Positions 37,428 to 50,304 of a stretch of 64,000 bases of DNA are shown here, one piece after another; the first letter of the stretch is position 1; every line of letters begins with the position of its first letter. Position numbers and translations under genes: made by a program. The notes under the pieces were generated by a model. That model made no database searches and was not told the origin of the DNA. It worked only from the letters and a program-made list of their open reading frames with translations. This DNA comes from Morganella morganii (lineage in GTDB: Bacteria > Pseudomonadota > Gammaproteobacteria > Enterobacterales > Enterobacteriaceae): positions 2,822,245 through 2,886,244 of the forward strand of contig NZ_NRQY01000001.1 in assembly GCF_003996855.1 (NCBI RefSeq). Direction: 5' to 3'.

Positions 37428-38828
37428 GTGTCTCTTTCGCTTTGGCAGCAATGTCTTGCCCGTTTGCAGGATGAATTACCTGCCACAGAATTCAGTATGT
37501 GGATACGCCCCCTTCAGGCTGAGCTGAGTGATGACACTCTGGCGCTCTATGCCCCTAACCGGTTTGTGCTCGACTGGGTACGGGAGAAGTACATTAATAA
37601 CATTAATGCGCTCCTGTCCGATTTCTGCGGTAACGATATCCCGCAGCTGCGTTTTGAGGTCGGCAATAAACCGGCCGGCGCTGTCAGCAGCACACCGGAA
37701 AGAAGTATTCCCCCGTCACGGACGATGAAACAACCGCCTTCAAGGGGGAAAGCCCCCGCACTGCGCCCGAGCTGGCATGATAACAGCGCGGAGCCGGATG
37801 TGGCTTACCGTTCCAACGTTAACCCGAAACACACCTTTGACAGCTTTGTGGAAGGTAAATCTAACCAGCTGGCACGGGCAGCCGCCCGTCAGGTGGCAGA
37901 TAACCCGGGTGGCGCTTACAACCCGCTGTTCTTATACGGCGGAACCGGTCTGGGTAAGACCCACTTATTACATGCCGTCGGCAACAGCATTATGGAAAAT
38001 AAAGCCAACGCCAAAGTGGTCTATATGCACTCAGAACGTTTTGTGCAGGATATGGTCAAAGCATTGCAGAACAACGCGATTGAAGAGTTCAAACGTTACT
38101 ACCGTTCTGTCGATGCCTTACTGATTGATGATATTCAGTTCTTTGCTAACAAAGAGCGTTCTCAGGAAGAATTTTTTCATACCTTCAACGCCTTACTCGA
38201 AGGTAATCAGCAGATAATCCTGACCTCCGACCGCTACCCGAAAGAAATTAACGGGGTGGAAGATCGCCTGAAATCGCGGTTCGGCTGGGGATTAACCGTT
38301 GCCATTGAACCGCCGGAACTGGAAACGCGGGTCGCGATCCTGATGAAAAAAGCTGATGAAAACAACATCCGCCTGCCGGATGAAGTGGCTTTCTTTATTG
38401 CGAAACGTCTGCGCTCCAACGTCCGTGAACTGGAAGGTGCACTGAACCGGGTAATTGCCAACGCCAACTTTACCGGGCGGGCGATTACCATCGATTTTGT
38501 GCGCGAAGCACTGCGGGATCTGTTAGCACTCCAGGAGAAACTGGTCACCATCGATAATATTCAGAAAACTGTTGCTGAGTATTATAAAATTAAAGTGGCT
38601 GATCTGCTCTCCAAACGCCGTTCGCGCTCTGTCGCCCGGCCGCGCCAGATGGCGATGGCGCTGGCAAAAGAGCTGACAAACCACAGTTTGCCAGAAATCG
38701 GGGATGCTTTTGGTGGCCGTGACCACACGACCGTTCTGCACGCCTGCCGTAAAATTGAACAGCTGCGTGAAGAAAGCCACGACATCAAAGAAGATTTTTC
38801 TAACTTAATCCGGACATTATCATCATAG
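37428..38828 (+). CDS. dnaA: Chromosomal replication initiator DnaA
   Basis: A 466-residue AAA+ protein that opens oriC. It starts with GTG like E. coli ([28 protein letters not shown]). Domain order: DnaB-interaction domain I (1-85), short linker (to about 130), AAA+ core with Walker [10 protein letters not shown] (about 171-178) and Walker [10 protein letters not shown], and C-terminal box-binding domain ([14 protein letters not shown]). Domain II is unremarkable in length. dnaN follows after 4 bp. Confidence 0.99.
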   Translation: MSLSLWQQCLARLQDELPATEFSMWIRPLQAELSDDTLALYAPNRFVLDWVREKYINNINALLSDFCGNDIPQLRFEVGNKPAGAVSSTPERSIPPSRTMKQPPSRGKAPALRPSWHDNSAEPDVAYRSNVNPKHTFDSFVEGKSNQLARAAARQVADNPGGAYNPLFLYGGTGLGKTHLLHAVGNSIMENKANAKVVYMHSERFVQDMVKALQNNAIEEFKRYYRSVDALLIDDIQFFANKERSQEEFFHTFNALLEGNQQIILTSDRYPKEINGVEDRLKSRFGWGLTVAIEPPELETRVAILMKKADENNIRLPDEVAFFIAKRLRSNVRELEGALNRVIANANFTGRAITIDFVREALRDLLALQEKLVTIDNIQKTVAEYYKIKVADLLSKRRSRSVARPRQMAMALAKELTNHSLPEIGDAFGGRDHTTVLHACRKIEQLREESHDIKEDFSNLIRTLSS

Positions 38829-38832
38829 CGCT

Positions 38833-39933
38833 ATGAAATTTATCATTGAACGTGAGCAATTGTTAAAACCCTTACAACAGGTCAGCAGTCCGTTGGGCGG
38901 TCGCCCGACCCTACCGATTCTGGGTAACTTACTGCTGAAAGTCTCTGATGGCGTACTGCATCTTACAGGGACAGACCTTGAGATGGAAATGATGGCTGCG
39001 GTTCCGCTGGATCAGCCGCATGAAAACGGCGAAACCACGGTACCGGCACGGAAGTTCGTGGATATCTGGCGGGGTCTGCCGGACGGCGCGCAAATCAGTG
39101 TTGAGCTGGATGGTGATCGTCTTCTGGTCCGTTCCGGTCGCAGCCGTTTCTCGCTGTCCACCTTACCGGCCTCGGATTTCCCGAATCTGGATGACTGGCA
39201 GAGTGATGTCACTTTCTCCCTGTCACAGGCGACATTAAAACGCCTGATTGAATCCACACAATTTTCCATGGCACATCAGGATGTCCGCTATTATTTAAAC
39301 GGCATGCTGTTTGAAACCAGCGGTTCAGTTCTGCGCACCGTCGCCACTGACGGGCACCGCCTGGCAGTCTGCTCACTGGATATCGGGCAGGAACTGCCGG
39401 ACCATTCGGTGATAGTGCCGCGTAAAGGGGTTATCGAACTGATGCGTCTGCTGGACGGCGGCGATGCCCTGCTGAAACTGGAAATCGGCAGCAATAATAT
39501 CCGCGCCCATGTCGGCGGGTTTATTTTCACCTCCAAACTGGTGGATGGCCGATTCCCGGACTACCGCCGGGTTCTGCCGAAAAACCCGGACAAAACGCTG
39601 ACGGCAAATTGTGATATGCTGAAGCAGGCTTTTTCGCGTGCGGCGATTTTATCGAACGAGAAATTCCGCGGCGTGCGGATTTACCTGAGCAATAATCAGC
39701 TCAGAATTACCGCCAATAACCCGGAGCAGGAAGAAGCCGAAGAAATCGTGGATGTCACGTATGACGGAACGGACATGGAAATCGGGTTTAATGTCAGTTA
39801 TGTCCTTGATGTTCTTAACACACTGAAATGTGAAGATGTCTCAGTGAAACTGACGGATGCCACTTCCAGCGTACAGATTGAAGATGACGCCAGTGATGCA
39901 GCCGCTTACGTTGTGATGCCGATGCGTCTGTAA
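38833..39933 (+). CDS. dnaN: DNA polymerase III beta sliding clamp
   Basis: A 366-residue clamp of three similar domains, forming a ring dimer that tethers polymerase [35 protein letters not shown] at the N-terminus and VMPMRL at the C-terminus match E. coli in length and position. It sits between dnaA and recF in the canonical operon. Confidence 0.99.
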   Translation: MKFIIEREQLLKPLQQVSSPLGGRPTLPILGNLLLKVSDGVLHLTGTDLEMEMMAAVPLDQPHENGETTVPARKFVDIWRGLPDGAQISVELDGDRLLVRSGRSRFSLSTLPASDFPNLDDWQSDVTFSLSQATLKRLIESTQFSMAHQDVRYYLNGMLFETSGSVLRTVATDGHRLAVCSLDIGQELPDHSVIVPRKGVIELMRLLDGGDALLKLEIGSNNIRAHVGGFIFTSKLVDGRFPDYRRVLPKNPDKTLTANCDMLKQAFSRAAILSNEKFRGVRIYLSNNQLRITANNPEQEEAEEIVDVTYDGTDMEIGFNVSYVLDVLNTLKCEDVSVKLTDATSSVQIEDDASDAAAYVVMPMRL

Positions 39934-39937
39934 CACG

Positions 39938-41020
39938 ATGATCCTCTCGCGTTTACTTATCCGTGATTTTCGTAATATCGAAAATGCGGATTTACCGCTG
40001 GCCACCGGGTTTAACTTTCTGGTCGGCCCGAACGGCAGCGGTAAAACCAGTGTTCTGGAAGCCATTTACACACTCGGCCACGGCCGGGCATTCCGTTCAG
40101 TGCAGGCGGGGCGGGTTATCCGCCATGATAATGAAGAATTTATTCTGCACGGCAAGCTCGGGCAGGAACAGACAGACCGGGCCACCAGCGTCGGCCTGAG
40201 TAAAAACCGCCAGGGTGACAGCAAGGTTCGTATTGACGGTACCGACGGCCATAAAATTGCCGAACTGGCAAAATTACTGCCGATGCAGCTTATCACCCCG
40301 GAAGGTTTTACACTGCTCAACGGCGGACCGAAATTCCGCCGCGCCTTTATTGACTGGGGCTGTTTCCACAATGAGCCGCAATTTTTTGCGATGTGGAGTG
40401 ATTTAAAACGTCTGGTGAGGCAGCGTAATGCCGCGCTTCGCCAGGTGTCGAATTATGGTCAGATCCGCCACTGGGATCAGCAGCTGATTCCGGTTGCTGA
40501 ACAAGTCAGTCAGTGGCGGGAGCATTACGTGACAGCAATTGCTCAGGATATTGAGCAGACCTGTCAGCAATTTTTACCTGAATTTTCGCTGAGTGTCTCT
40601 TTCCAGCGCGGATGGGATAAAGAGACCGATTATTCAGAGCTTCTGCAGCGCCAGTTTGAACGGGATCGCGCACTGACCTACACCGCCTCCGGCCCGCATA
40701 AAGCGGATTTACGGATCAGGGCGGATGGGGTGCCGGTGGAAGATTTGCTTTCACGTGGTCAGTTAAAACTGCTGATGTGCGCGCTGCGGTTAGCACAGGG
40801 TGAATATTTCACCCGTCAGAGCGGGCAGCAATGCCTGTATCTGCTTGATGATTTTGCCTCCGAACTGGATGCCGGACGCCGCCGTTTACTGGCTCACCGG
40901 CTGAAAGCCACACAGGCACAGGTTTTTGTCAGTGCCATCACCCCTGAACAGGTCAGTGATATGGCAGATGAAAACAGTCGCCTGTTTGTCGTGGAAAAAG
41001 GTAAAATACAGGTTCAATAA
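39938..41020 (+). CDS. recF: DNA replication and repair protein RecF
   Basis: A 360-residue SMC-like ATPase acting in gap repair with RecO and RecR. Walker A is GPNGSGKTS (about 30-38), the signature [17 protein letters not shown] and Walker [12 protein letters not shown]. It starts 4 bp after the dnaN stop. Length equals the family norm. Confidence 0.98.
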   Translation: MILSRLLIRDFRNIENADLPLATGFNFLVGPNGSGKTSVLEAIYTLGHGRAFRSVQAGRVIRHDNEEFILHGKLGQEQTDRATSVGLSKNRQGDSKVRIDGTDGHKIAELAKLLPMQLITPEGFTLLNGGPKFRRAFIDWGCFHNEPQFFAMWSDLKRLVRQRNAALRQVSNYGQIRHWDQQLIPVAEQVSQWREHYVTAIAQDIEQTCQQFLPEFSLSVSFQRGWDKETDYSELLQRQFERDRALTYTASGPHKADLRIRADGVPVEDLLSRGQLKLLMCALRLAQGEYFTRQSGQQCLYLLDDFASELDAGRRRLLAHRLKATQAQVFVSAITPEQVSDMADENSRLFVVEKGKIQVQ

Positions 41021-43462
<2,442 letters not shown>

Positions 43463-43486
43463 TTTTTTTTCTCTCTGAGACCTGAT

Positions 43487-43517
43487 AAAGCCCGGATTTC
43501 CGGGCTTTATTTTTTTC
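43487..43517 (+). terminator. gyrB terminator
   Basis: AAAGCCCGG and CCGGGCTTT form a 9-bp stem with an ATTT centre, followed by A and eight T. It is a strong rho-independent end of the dnaA-dnaN-recF-gyrB operon. Confidence 0.9.
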
Positions 43518-43523
43518 CGGCGA

Positions 43524-44186
43524 TCACCCCGCGAAGTGAGCAAGATGTTTCAGGTTTGCAGTGATAATGCCGACCATGCCCGATACCAGTAACTGAATCG
43601 CCAGTGTGACAAGAATAATGCCGGAGATCCGCGCCAGAGTATCCATCACCCCCGGTGATAAACGTCCGTGCAGCGGCCCTGTTGCCAGAAAGGTCAGGGC
43701 AATTGTCGGCAGCATCAGAAGGATCACAACCGAGAGCTGCATCAGGCCGGACAATGAATCACTGTGTCCTGCCAGCGAAATCCCGACGGCTATTGTACCG
43801 CCACCCATCGAGAGCGGAAAAAGCAGCGGCACCATCGCCAGCCGCATGATATCTTTCGGCGGCGTAGCACTGACCGGAATATCGCTGTGTTCCTCTTTAA
43901 CCCCGCGGATAAGCATCGGCCATCCCTGTGCCAGTAACGCAATACCGCCTGTGACCGTCAGTGCGTCCGCACTCAGCCCCAGAGCAGTCAGCAGCCAGTT
44001 CCCTACCCAGATAACCACCAGCATGACCAGTGTGTATCCCGCCGCAATTTTCCAGGCGATTTGCCACAGTATTCCCCTGTCAATCCGGCCGAGGATAATC
44101 GTGGCAGCGGTGATCGTCGCCGGGGGACTGAACAGCGATACAAAAGTCACATAGTTAAGAAGAATATTATCAAGCCATTCATTCAT
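43524..44186 (-). CDS. MarC-family (UPF0056) integral membrane protein
   Basis: A 220-residue protein from the ATG at 44186, with about six helices. Family features include the polar/glycine pattern FSPPATITAATIIL near the N-terminus and VPLLFPLSMGGGTIAVGISLA in the middle, equivalent to the NP-type repeats of MarC/YchE. The function of the family is not established. Its start overlaps the end of the APC permease gene (ATGAATGA), so it is translationally coupled to it. Confidence 0.75.
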   Translation of the reverse strand: MNEWLDNILLNYVTFVSLFSPPATITAATIILGRIDRGILWQIAWKIAAGYTLVMLVVIWVGNWLLTALGLSADALTVTGGIALLAQGWPMLIRGVKEEHSDIPVSATPPKDIMRLAMVPLLFPLSMGGGTIAVGISLAGHSDSLSGLMQLSVVILLMLPTIALTFLATGPLHGRLSPGVMDTLARISGIILVTLAIQLLVSGMVGIITANLKHLAHFAG

Positions 44187-45451
44187 CTTTCCGGCTCCGT
44201 TTCCGCAGATAACCGGCAGCCAGACAAAGAATAAGCGCCGCGGTAATGACACTGACAGAAATGAACCCTTTGCTCAGTAATGTCACAACAAAACCAATCA
44301 ACACGGCGGTGACCAGAACAATCCCGGTCCCGGTAATGATTTTTGAAGCGCGGATAACGCTGCTCTGACGCCATACCACCAGCACCATCAGATAACACAG
44401 GAGGAACGTAAAACTGGCGACATTTGCCAGGTCACCGAGATTCAGGAACAGCGCCAGCAGCAATGTCAGCAGAATAAGCAGAATATTCACTGCCGTTCCC
44501 TGCCGGTATATCGTTTTGCCCCAGGAAACCGGCAGAATGCCGGTGCTGCACATTCTGTCAGTAATATTGAATGCGGAAAACAAAGTGGCATTAATGGCCG
44601 ATGTTGTCGCCAGCAGTGCAGCGGCGGCAACAATCACAAAACCGGTGCTCCCCCATACGGGGTATGCCACCTGAGCCACAGCAGTATCTGCGGGCCAGTT
44701 CAGACGGGGAGAGGTTTCCGAGCAATACCAGCGCCAGGCTGATATAAAGCGCAATCGTGAACAGGATGGCTATCATAAATGCTTTTGGCATTACCCGGCC
44801 GGGATTGACTACTTTGTCTGAGGCATTCGCCATCATGCCGAACCCGGCATAAGCGAAAAATGTCAGCCCGACGGCGGAAAAAAGGGTATCACCGGAGAAC
44901 GGGGTTATATTCAGCAGTGTTGTATCCACCGTAAATATCCCCGTTGCCACCAACGCGATAATAATCACCAGTTTGGTACCCACCAGAAGGACTTCAATTT
45001 TTCCGACAGCATGACTGCCGGTGATATTCATCAGGGCGACCACGACGATAATAAATGCCGTATATACTTCCGGTAATAAAGCGGATTCATTTCCCTGATG
45101 AAAAAGCTGAACAGCATAGGCTCCGAAAGCCCGGGCTACCATTGCAACCGTCAGGATCAGCGTGACGAGATACAGAAAAGATAAGGCGATCGTCAGCACA
45201 GCAGGAAAGGACAGACGGAAGAAGTCAATAATTCCGCCCGGAGAAGGGTAACTGGCGGATAATCTGGCATACGCATAACCGGCAAATAACGCGACCACGC
45301 CGCCGCAGGCAAAGGCAATCCATGTTGCAGACTGCATAATCAGCGCTGTCTGCCCCAGCAGTGCAAAAATCCCGGCACCAACCATCGCACCGATCCCCAG
45401 TGCAATAACCTGTAATAATGTTAACGGCTTTTCTGATGACACTGGCTTCAT
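44179..45451 (-). pseudogene. APC-family amino acid permease, frameshifted
   Basis: The first frame from the ATG at 45451 (ribosome site CAGGAG) gives KPVSSEKPLTLLQVIALGIGAMVGAGIFALLGQ, the APC TM1 signature, and runs through eight or so helices to LVLLGNLS. The second frame resumes at LNWPADTAVAQVAYPVWG and ends at 44179. The break lies at a CCCC run (plus-strand G at 44706-44709); three C would restore NLSRLNWPAD. The repaired protein is about 420 residues, like YbaT-type permeases. YbaT is next to a glutaminase in E. coli, as here. Confidence 0.85.
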
Positions 45452-45502
45452 ACCTGACTCCTGAAACAAAATATTTGCTGCCGCTGGTATTAATTCATAT
45501 CT

Positions 45503-45530
45503 GACAAAGCCCGGAAATCCGGGCTTTGTC
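45503..45530. terminator. Hairpin after glsA, identical core to the gyrB terminator
   Basis: GACAAAGCCCGG and CCGGGCTTTGTC form a 12-bp stem with a 4-nt loop, between glsA (ending 45544) and the APC start. On the minus strand its 22-bp core equals the gyrB terminator core. No T run follows, so termination may be partial. Confidence 0.55.
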
Positions 45531-45543
45531 GTTATCAGCGGGA

Positions 45544-46473
45544 TCACCGGTAAAGGTTATATCCCAGTGCGGCAGCAACCGAAGCCACCATTTTTTGTCC
45601 TCTGACACTGTTTCCGTCATCATCCAGCGGCGGTGAAAACGCAGCAATGCCCATCACACCCGGCACCACGGCCAGAATCCCCCCGCCGACACCACTTTTC
45701 CCCGGCAACCCGACAGTATATGCCCAGTCACCCGAGCGGCCATACTGCCCTTCCATTGTCATTTCTGCCAGGATAAACGGGGTATGTGCTGGGTCCAGTA
45801 CCTGCTCACCGGTCACCGGATTTTTCCCGTGTCCTGCCAGTGTCGCGCCCATTGTGGCCAGCTCTTTGGTGGTCAGCAGTGTGGAGCACTGGCGGGTATA
45901 CACATCACAGGCCTCCATCGGATCACAATAAAGATTTTGTGCCGCATAAAGCAACCAGGATATGCCCCGGTTATGGAAATTAGTGGTCTGCTCCGACTGA
46001 TTCAGTTCATCCGACAGTGCAATAGCGTCCGACCCGAGACGGCGCTGCATCGTCAGTATCCGCTGCCAGCGTTCATCCGCGGATTTTGCGGTTACCGCAC
46101 TGACGGTCGCGATTGCCCCGGCGTTTACCAGCGGCGACAACGGTTTGTCATTGTGCAGTTCCAGCGCCATTACTGAATTAAACGGCAGCCCGGTCGGATC
46201 AGCACCAATCTGATCCTGAACCGCCTGCGGGCCGATATCCTCCAGCGCCAGTGCTAATGTGCAGACTTTGGAAATTGACTCGATAGCAAACCGGTAATCA
46301 GCATCACCGCTGCTGATAACATCCCCCTGCACTGTCACCACTGCGACTGCCGCCAGGTCAGACGGGATATTAGCCAGAAACGGAATGTAGTCCGCATTGG
46401 CGCCGCCGGGAGCCTGATGAAACTGCTGCCGGGCATTGGTCACCGCCTGTTTGATAGCTGTTAAATCCGTCAT
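45544..46473 (-). CDS. glsA: Glutaminase
   Basis: A 309-residue serine-dependent beta-lactamase-like glutaminase that converts glutamine to glutamate and ammonia. The catalytic pair is Ser66-x-x-Lys69 (ESISKVC). SPLVNAGAIA, NRGISWLLYAAQ, GHGKNPVTGE and GLPGKSGVGGGILAVVPG are conserved. Its ATG overlaps the gadC stop (ATGA). With GadC and GadB it forms the glutamine-fed acid-resistance route: ammonia takes up a proton, and glutamate feeds the decarboxylase. Confidence 0.94.
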   Translation of the reverse strand: MTDLTAIKQAVTNARQQFHQAPGGANADYIPFLANIPSDLAAVAVVTVQGDVISSGDADYRFAIESISKVCTLALALEDIGPQAVQDQIGADPTGLPFNSVMALELHNDKPLSPLVNAGAIATVSAVTAKSADERWQRILTMQRRLGSDAIALSDELNQSEQTTNFHNRGISWLLYAAQNLYCDPMEACDVYTRQCSTLLTTKELATMGATLAGHGKNPVTGEQVLDPAHTPFILAEMTMEGQYGRSGDWAYTVGLPGKSGVGGGILAVVPGVMGIAAFSPPLDDDGNSVRGQKMVASVAAALGYNLYR

Positions 46474-47951
46474 GATGCTTTTCCTTTGTTTTCCCATGTA
46501 AACGGTGCGAAATCACTGTCCGGATCACGCCAGCCGGGTTTACGAATCTGATAAATAACAAACGGAAGAAGAACGAACAGAATGGTCAGTCCGATCAGCG
46601 CCCCCACATACATTTCCGGGCTGCCGACCGCAATCTGTGCCGGCGGGATAAAGCTGAACAGAAACGCGGTTAATGAACCGAGCAGCCCCATGCCGCCGAG
46701 GATAATCATCCCTGCATTACCGCCCGGAATACGATACGGACGGGCACGCTGCGGCTGACTGAAGCGCAGATAAATCGCGGCGCTGAACATCAGCATATAC
46801 ATAATCAGATAGAGAATAACCGTCAGCTGACTGAGGATCTGATAGGCTGCCTGTACGGACGGCAGTACCACAAACAGTACCGCCAGAAGAGAAACGAGCA
46901 CCGCCTGCACCAGCAGGATATGTGTCGCCATTCCGTTCTTGTTGGTATGCTGGAACCAGTGCGGCAGGTAGCCCGCTTTCGCCACTTCCAGAAGCCCGGA
47001 AGACGGTCCTGCAACCCAGGTCACGACACTCGCCAGCACGCCGATAGCCAGCATGACGGCAACAATCGGCCCCATCCACGGAATATGCGCCCATTTGAAC
47101 ATATCATCGTAAGCCACCAGCAGGCTCTGGGTCAGACTGATATCTGACTGAGGAATGATAAAGGCGATTGCCAGTGTGCCGAGCACAAAGATAGCCACAG
47201 TACCCGCCGCTGCCAAAATAATGGCTTTCGGGTAATTTTTGGTTGGATTATCAATGTCTTTTACATGGATAGCGTTCATTTCCATCCCTGCATAGAACAG
47301 GAAAATACTGGCCGCCAGCACAATGTTATCGAAGTTTGAGAAATCCGGCAGAACCTTATCCCACGCAAGGTCAATCTGCGGCGTCTGGCCGCTGAACAAA
47401 TAGGAGAAACCGAGCACAATCAGAATGATTGCCGGTACAATCGTCCCGACAATCCCGCTCCATTTTGATACACGGGCAAATGCACCCACGCCTTTAAAGG
47501 CAATAAAGGTCGCCAGCCAGTAGATAAACAGGACAACACCGAGCACAAAGAATTTATTTGCCGCCAGTGCTTCATCAAATGCCTGATGAGGATTGATAAA
47601 GGCGAGTGATACCGCCCCGAATGTCAGCCCGGTCGGGAACCAGACAGTCACCTCAATCCACAGCATCGCCATCGCCAGAAACGCCAGACGCGGCCCGAAT
47701 GCCTCACCGACCCAGCGGAAAACCCCGCCCTTTTCTGACCAGCCGGTAGCCAGTTCCGCCGCGACCAGTGATACCGGGATAAGGAAGAACACCGCCGCAA
47801 ACAGATAATAGAAAATCGCACTGAGACCGTATTCCACTTCGGCAGGCAAACCGCGCAGGCTCACCACCGCCACAATATTCATGACGATAAGTGTGCCGAC
47901 AGTCAGTTTTGCTGCACCGGAAGACGGTTTTTTGGTTGAAGTATCAGTCAT
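46470..47951 (-). CDS. gadC: Glutamate/GABA antiporter GadC
   Basis: A 493-residue APC-superfamily exchanger that brings in glutamate (or glutamine) and exports GABA. SLRGLPAEVEYGLSAIFYYL, EKGGVFRWVGEAFG, FYAGMEMNAIHVKD and WVAGPSSGLLEVAKAGYLP are GadC blocks. The C-terminal tail beyond the last helix is shorter than the E. coli C-plug. It lies between gadB and glsA in one transcription unit. Confidence 0.94.
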   Translation of the reverse strand: MTDTSTKKPSSGAAKLTVGTLIVMNIVAVVSLRGLPAEVEYGLSAIFYYLFAAVFFLIPVSLVAAELATGWSEKGGVFRWVGEAFGPRLAFLAMAMLWIEVTVWFPTGLTFGAVSLAFINPHQAFDEALAANKFFVLGVVLFIYWLATFIAFKGVGAFARVSKWSGIVGTIVPAIILIVLGFSYLFSGQTPQIDLAWDKVLPDFSNFDNIVLAASIFLFYAGMEMNAIHVKDIDNPTKNYPKAIILAAAGTVAIFVLGTLAIAFIIPQSDISLTQSLLVAYDDMFKWAHIPWMGPIVAVMLAIGVLASVVTWVAGPSSGLLEVAKAGYLPHWFQHTNKNGMATHILLVQAVLVSLLAVLFVVLPSVQAAYQILSQLTVILYLIMYMLMFSAAIYLRFSQPQRARPYRIPGGNAGMIILGGMGLLGSLTAFLFSFIPPAQIAVGSPEMYVGALIGLTILFVLLPFVIYQIRKPGWRDPDSDFAPFTWENKGKAS

Positions 47952-48034
47952 AAAAGCACCCCGGAGGATAATGAGTGAGAGCCTCCGGCCGCTGATACCG
48001 GCCGGAGGTCATTGTTAATTAACCGTAATGGAAA

Positions 48035-49417
48035 TTAACCGTGATGGAAGGTTGCTTTGGCAGTGGAGTTCACCACCGGGTTTTGTCTGAAATGATCGAT
48101 AGCCCGCTTAATATCATCCAGCAGCAGTGCAGCCAGATCACGGCTGACACCGTGGCGGATCATAATGCGCTGAACAACGGTTTTTTCTCTGTCCGCCGGG
48201 AGCGGATAAGAGGCTATCAGCCAGCCGCGTGTGCGGATTCGGTCGGAAAGATCGTACAGATTAAACTGTGTTACGCCCGGTTTCAGCTTGTAAGCCACCG
48301 CCGGCAGTGCGCCGCGGCCGTCATACACCAGGTCGAAAATCCCCAGTTTATTCAGTTCATCCGCAAGCCATTGCGCAGTATCTGCACACGCCTGCTGAAT
48401 TTTGGTATAACCGGCGCGTCCCAGACGCAGGAAGTTATAATACTGTGCAATGATTTGCCCGCCGGGACGGGAAAAATTCAGTGCAAATGTCGGCATATTG
48501 CCGCCGAGATAATCGACATTGAAAACCAGCTCTTCCGGCAGATCTTCTTTGCTGCGCCAGACCACCCAGCCCACACCCAGAGGCGATAAGCCGTATTTAT
48601 GTCCGGAGCTGTTAATGGATTTCACCCGCTCAATCCGGAAATCCCACACCAGTTCCGGCTGGATAAACGGTGCAATAAACCCGCCGCTGGCACCGTCAAC
48701 ATGCAGAGGAATGTCCAGACCGGTATCCCGCTGTATTGCATCCAGCTCTTTTGCCAGTTCCGCAACCGGTTCATAAATCCCGGTAAACGTCACTCCCAGC
48801 GTCGCCACCACACCAATGGTGTTTTCATCACAATACTTGCGCAGATCAGACGGCTGCATGCCGAGTGCATCACCCTCCAGCGGAATCTGCCGGAGTTCCA
48901 CGTCAAAATAGCGGGCAAATTTTTCCCAGCACATCTGTACCGGGCCGGTCACCAGGTTCGGCTTACAGGTCTCTTTCCCCTGCTTTTCACGATTTTTACG
49001 CCAGCGCCATTTCATTGCCAGCCCGCCAAGCATCGCAGCTTCACTGGAGCCGGTGGTAGAGCAGCCGATAGTTTCCTGAGCCTGCGGGGAATTCCACAGG
49101 TCGGCAATAATATGCACACAACGGCTTTCAATTTCAGCGGTTTGCGGATATTCGTCTTTGTCGATCATATTTTTATCGACACTGTCCGTCATCAGCTGTT
49201 TAACTTCATCCTCAACCCAGGTTGTACAGAATGTCGCCAGATTCTGACGGGAGTTACCATCCAGCAGTAATTCATCCCGGACCACACTGTAAATAATTCT
49301 CGGGTCACTGCTGTCTTCCGGCATTTTGTATTTAGGGAGTTTTGCATCCGAGTCCGTTGATGCGTAAATATCAATAAATTCTGAACTATTATTACCTTTC
49401 ACAGCATGAAGAGACAT
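48035..49417 (-). CDS. gadB: Glutamate decarboxylase
   Basis: A 460-residue PLP enzyme converting glutamate to GABA and CO2 with uptake of a proton. The PLP lysine is Lys274 in SSGHKYGL (E. coli Lys276). [23 protein letters not shown] and [13 protein letters not shown] are family blocks. The C-terminus ends FHHG, with a penultimate His (His459) like the E. coli pH-switch His465. The N-terminal part corresponding to the pH-induced helix bundle is present. A strong ribosome site (AAGGAGG) precedes it. It is the first gene of gadB-gadC-glsA. Confidence 0.96.
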   Translation of the reverse strand: MSLHAVKGNNSSEFIDIYASTDSDAKLPKYKMPEDSSDPRIIYSVVRDELLLDGNSRQNLATFCTTWVEDEVKQLMTDSVDKNMIDKDEYPQTAEIESRCVHIIADLWNSPQAQETIGCSTTGSSEAAMLGGLAMKWRWRKNREKQGKETCKPNLVTGPVQMCWEKFARYFDVELRQIPLEGDALGMQPSDLRKYCDENTIGVVATLGVTFTGIYEPVAELAKELDAIQRDTGLDIPLHVDGASGGFIAPFIQPELVWDFRIERVKSINSSGHKYGLSPLGVGWVVWRSKEDLPEELVFNVDYLGGNMPTFALNFSRPGGQIIAQYYNFLRLGRAGYTKIQQACADTAQWLADELNKLGIFDLVYDGRGALPAVAYKLKPGVTQFNLYDLSDRIRTRGWLIASYPLPADREKTVVQRIMIRHGVSRDLAALLLDDIKRAIDHFRQNPVVNSTAKATFHHG

Positions 49418-50236
49418 AAAACCTCCTTCTCAGACTACTTATTGATAGTTAAAATAAATTAACAATGATATCCGGTTACTCATGGCCGATTGCGGTAAAA
49501 AAAGACATAATCAGCTAAAACCATGTAATTACCGGAGCAACTTACGTATATTAGCCCATGAAATGCACAATACTCAAACCCGTAAATCGGGTTAACAATT
49601 ATTATTTCTTATGTGATTTATTTTTAAAATGATAAAAAAATAAATTTCGCTAATAAAAAATACAACAAATACAAAAGAAACATTTATTTGTTTTGTTACT
49701 GTTTTGTGAAACCACGGAGCGTATATATAAGAACTAAACAAAATGGAATTAACAAAAGAAGGATGAATGACAGGAAAAACCAGCCAGTGCGGAGCATTAT
49801 ATAATCCGTGTCTTTTTTTCTTACCCGAATCAAGCCATTTTTACATGACCGGAAACAGCAGACAAAAAATCAGGAAAGATACAGATACAGCTGGGTATTT
49901 AAAACATACCGCTAAATATAAACACTAAGTCAGGCTGTTTCGCTGATGACCCGATTATTAATTATCAGAAAAAATAACTATCCGTAATAAAGCAGCAGCT
50001 CGGATATACAACAAATTATGGATACCGTTTTAACAATAAAATAAAAAAGGAGTACCGGGGAAATGTTACCGGAACATTCTGTGCAAATAACAAACAATAA
50101 ACCGAATGCACCTCGAATTCCGGCAATATAGATCCGATGCTTATTTTGCGACCGCAAAAAACAAGCTCATTCCTTTGTTTAACCGGTTCACTTAGCGGGA
50201 AGATACAGATACTGTAAAAAAAACAAAACGCAAACA
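49418..50236 (-). promoter_or_regulatory. AT-rich region upstream of gadB
   Basis: About 820 bp without a convincing gene. The strand is very A-rich, with many AAATA/ACAAA stretches near 49620-49690. A 13-bp direct repeat (AAGATACAGATAC) occurs at 49876-49888 and 50200-50212. The region must carry the gadB promoter and, like the long gad control regions of E. coli, may bind silencers such as H-NS. A 73-codon open frame at 50016-50237 has no family look. I cannot place -35/-10 boxes with confidence. Confidence 0.4.
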
Positions 50237-50271
50237 AAAAAACGACCTATGTATAAAAATTAGCACATAGG
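50237..50271 (-). terminator. asd terminator
   Basis: On the minus strand CCTATGT and ACATAGG form a 7-bp stem (50246-50271) followed shortly by seven T. It lies about 34 bp after the asd stop. Confidence 0.7.
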
Positions 50272-50304
50272 CCTGATATATGTGTTAATGCTAGATAATT
50301 ATTG

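Noticed and set aside
50016..50237. A 73-codon minus-strand gene in the gadB upstream region
   Set aside because: No ribosome site, no family pattern, and the region is AT-rich with chance open frames. Its start also runs into the asd terminator.
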